Below, in pieces: positions 61,566 through 64,000 of a DNA stretch of 64,000 nucleotides. The notes beneath the pieces are model-generated. The model searched no databases and was not told the origin of the DNA. It saw nothing but the letters and a program-made list of their open reading frames with translations. How positions within the stretch are numbered: the first letter of the stretch is position 1; every line of letters starts with the position of its first letter. The translations under genes and the position numbers were made by a program. The DNA comes from Malaya genurostris (lineage: Eukaryota > Arthropoda > Insecta > Diptera > Culicidae). The DNA is taken from the NCBI RefSeq assembly GCF_030247185.1, contig NC_080572.1, positions 209,279,435-209,343,434 on the forward strand. Reading direction: 5' to 3'.

Positions 61566-62416
61566 AATCCATGAGAATACTAACATAAACATAAATTGAT
61601 GTAGGTCATTGTTCTTTGTAAAATGTCATCGGACTTCGGAGTCTATTGATGTAAATGAATTTAATTCAATGTTTATGCTGCTTGATTAATATTTAGTCAC
61701 ATCGTAATCAAGCAGTGACAGGAGAAATGAAAATAATATCAATCGCATCGGCAATCAATGAGCGTCCTGGTGAGTGTAATATCAAGAGAATTTAAGTTAT
61801 GACAGATCGGTTCTCAGACACTCAATATACGACGATTGGTTTTCATTACTCGTATTGTCTGAATGCACCGAATGAACAGTACACAGCTCATGCCAAAGAT
61901 TTTAATCTGTAACAATGGATGAACAATTTCACTATGATTAACCATGATTCACAATGATTAACCGTCAAATTAACCGCCTCCAACAACATACATACACACT
62001 TCGAAAAAACTATGTGATTTTACATTTTATTAGGTGCACATAAATGGAGCATCGCAATTCACTTAAATTTAAGGTGCACGAACATTTAATATTGTGTCTA
62101 AAATTCAATAAGTCCAGCTGGTCATCAAACTTTTAACATTAACATAGCATGAAAAATCTTTTTTTTCCCTAAATCATGACTCATTTTGGGAATCGGAGCT
62201 CTGCCCGTGAAATATTTTCCGTGGATTTCCTGAAAGCATCTACTATCAAAATCAGTGCCACTGATGGACTCTGCCTAACTGTTCTCTGTTAACTTCCTAA
62301 CTTTGACAGAAGCGTGCCAGGTCAGCCTACCGATGTATATATAAATTGTAAATCTACCTGCTATTCAATCCAAGCAAAGGGAAGGTTCAGGATAAACTAC
62401 GACCGATAATAAGGAT
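61566..62416. other. Unassigned; possible 3' UTR of the minus-strand exon
   Basis: A minus-strand AATAAA (plus TTTATT at 62036-62041) lies ~380 bp past the stop of the exon at 62417 and would be a suitable processing signal. Otherwise nothing is recognised. Confidence 0.35.
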
Positions 62417-62541
62417 CTATGATAATCTAGGATCGGGTTCGAATGGTCTACCATCGTCTTTCGTGGAAGAGTGTTCCTCGGCTTTGCCTTTAGCAGCATC
62501 TCTTCTTTTAAGTCGCTCTCTCACTGAAGCATATTTCCTTG
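62417..62541 (-). CDS. Candidate terminal coding exon, unrecognised
   Basis: On the minus strand GCTTTTTTTACAATCAG is a good acceptor with a pyrimidine tract. The next 125 bases give 40 codons and TAG (62417-62419): RKYASVRERLKRRDAAKGKA, then EEHSSTKDDGRPFEPDPRLS. High charge, a likely short helix (VRERLKRRDAAK) and a Pro/Asp-rich tail are typical of a soluble C-terminus and improbable by chance in this AT-rich DNA. The acceptor fits phase 1 (two bases complete a split codon). No donor partner is visible inside the window; the rest of the gene would lie beyond 62542 on this strand. Product unknown. Confidence 0.5.
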
Positions 62542-63655
62542 CTGATTGTAAAAAAAGCTGTAATAGTATCCCATCATGAAACTAAGAACTTTCAAGATAT
62601 TACGTTTCTATCCTTAGCTATGGTTTGCGAGCGTATGCTGTTGTATATTATTTATCTTTTAGTTAAGAATATTCCTATAATCGATTGGTCCACTACTAAA
62701 AACAAAAATAAAAATCTATTAGTTTCCTTATGCTGCAGGATTCCAGCAATGTGGAATACCGAATCCTAGGAAATTCATGCCGAGCTTTGAGATCTAAAAT
62801 TTGAATATGTTGGTAGTTGAACAAATGAAAAATTTATAGCTGATTACAGTCGGTTGAATAAGTCAAATTGCACCAAATGTTCATTGGGTTTGGAATTTAT
62901 AAATAATGAGCCGCCTGTGCGGTACCACTGCTAAGTGTTGCTACGGGAAATAGAATAGTCGAGTGGGCTTTTGTACCGAATCATAATTACACCAGGGTTA
63001 CTGTATCCAATCTAATCATTCAGTGAAGCGTAATCCAGTTTTCAACAGGAATTCAATGTGCATTCGTTGTCTGCCGTTTCAAATATCAGTTTGAATACCA
63101 GTGCAGGGTGTGTTGCTTTTCGAACCCAGTCAAAAATTGTTCCACTCAGCTGATTTGCATTCTGCTCCGATTCGGCCTAATATTCATTCCAGCGAATGAA
63201 CTTGTCAAATGGTTGCAATGAGTTATTCATTGCAAAGCCATTGCATTATGGTCGATAAAGTGAGACGTTTGTTTGATTATGCGAGAGTTGAATACACCCT
63301 TGTTGAACTGCAACTAGCGGCGCAGAGTGTGCCAAATTTGTGGCTTTTATTGCATGGGTTGTGATTTAACTTAATGTTTTCATTCATATCGGGAAGAACA
63401 AATCCAAATTCCACGCTCCTGCAAAATGAATATATTATGAAAGCCTCTGTTAGGGATTATCGTTGCAATTCGACAATATTTGGATTCTAGGTTTTGATGC
63501 CAATTTTAATGAGAGGCATTGTAATTGTAATGAGTAATGTTTACCAGGAAACCTCATCAAAGATATACGTCAACTTTCGCTTTGGAATGTAGATTTCAAA
63601 GACTTGGTTTTACTGGCACATGCTATTTACGCAGTATCATGAAAAACACGATTTT
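62542..63655. other. Low-copy DNA, possibly intron
   Basis: No repeat match and no firm exon. A weak minus-strand candidate begins after ATTCATTTTGCAG at 63419 (SVEFGFVLPDMNENIK ...), open for ~45 codons, without a clear donor. Confidence 0.3.
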
Positions 63656-64000
63656 TTGTCTCTCTCATGTAGAAAGGTTATATAATCACTGTGAGAACTG
63701 ACATTTGAACCGAGGCCCGGAGGGTCGAATGTCATATATCATTCGATTCAGTTCGACGAACTGGACAAATTTCGGTGTGTGAGTGTAATACCACTCGATT
63801 TTCTCAGAGATGGGTGAACCGATTTTCACAAACTTAAATTCAAATGAAAAGTGGTCCCATAGCTCACTATTAAATTCTATATTTTCCGACTTCCGGTTCC
63901 GGAATTACAAGGCAATATATGCAAATCTATGAGAAAATGTGCACTCATTTTTCTCGAAAATTTCTCACCCGATTTTTAGATGATGCAAATAAAAGGTCTT
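63656..64000 (+). mobile_element. GCCTTTCTC-family element running off the window
   Basis: TCTCATGTAGAAAGGTTATA, CCGAGGCCCGGAGGGTCGAA, TGTCATATATCATTCGATTC, then TTTTCTCAGAGATGGGTGAA and CGACTTCCGGTTCCGGAATT. Incomplete at the right because the window ends. Confidence 0.6.

Noticed and set aside
63290..63418. An exon starting after ATTCATTTTGCAG on the minus strand (SVEFGFVLPD...)
   Set aside because: The acceptor is good but no proper donor follows and the frame is not clearly coding.
1..64000. CRISPR arrays, operons, ribosome binding sites
   Set aside because: The genome is eukaryotic; the direct repeats are satellites or transposon parts without CRISPR spacing.

Overview
The window looks like intergenic or intronic DNA of a mosquito, most likely a culicine (Aedes/Culex type). 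It is AT-rich and repeat-dense. It carries an intact I-clade LINE, a long Jockey-clade LINE, several mariner-family DNA transposons, a tRNA-derived SINE of the Feilai type and many copies of terminal-inverted-repeat (TIR) families ending in CACTAGGTGGATT and GCCTTTCTC. Species assignment is inference. No complete host protein gene is visible. Host coding sequence is limited to a histone H2A pseudogene and a few short candidate exons that I found by reading splice signals and open frames, none of which I can name.

Layout. 1-6.7 kb: TIR elements and unassigned DNA. 6.7-11.1 kb: histone relics (H2A pseudogene on the minus strand, H2B-like leader on the plus strand), with a 5'-truncated Jockey LINE starting within a few bases of the first H2A codons. 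11.6-13.7 kb: a dispersed repeat split by a 1.4-kb TIR element. 14.0-14.7 kb: 3' stump of an I-clade LINE. 14.8-16.6 kb: first of three copies of a 1.8-kb element (others at 30.7 and 53.8 kb). 18.55-22.85 kb: a head-to-tail array of four ~0.8-1.05 kb modules, each with a ~310-bp near-perfect palindrome and one to three 168-bp units, followed by two ~240-bp modules. 24.07-30.26 kb: a complete I-clade LINE with target-site duplication, downstream promoter element, two intact ORFs and poly(A) tail. 32.5-36.5 kb: candidate exons, a Tc1/mariner relic and MITEs. 37.46-38.26, 46.03-46.75 and 48.31-49.60 kb: three mariners in different states of decay. 40.0-41.1 kb: a hAT-like element. 50.5-55.2 kb: a degenerate GTTACATGCGTTAC satellite split by later insertions. 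55.3-56.7 kb: a fourth transposase relic and a two-exon cysteine-rich gene candidate. 58.47-58.68 kb: SINE. 62.4 kb: candidate terminal exon.

How it works together. Nearly everything is parasitic DNA in layers, so the insertion order can be read in several places. The two long LINEs keep complete ORF2 frames and are the youngest insertions; the I element appears competent by sequence. The mariners are dead or deletion derivatives, one of which keeps only the DNA-binding half of its transposase. The most unusual structure is the palindrome array at 18.5-22.4 kb: if transcribed it would give long hairpin RNA, the kind of substrate insects process into endogenous siRNA. That function is inference; the inverted repeats themselves are directly visible.
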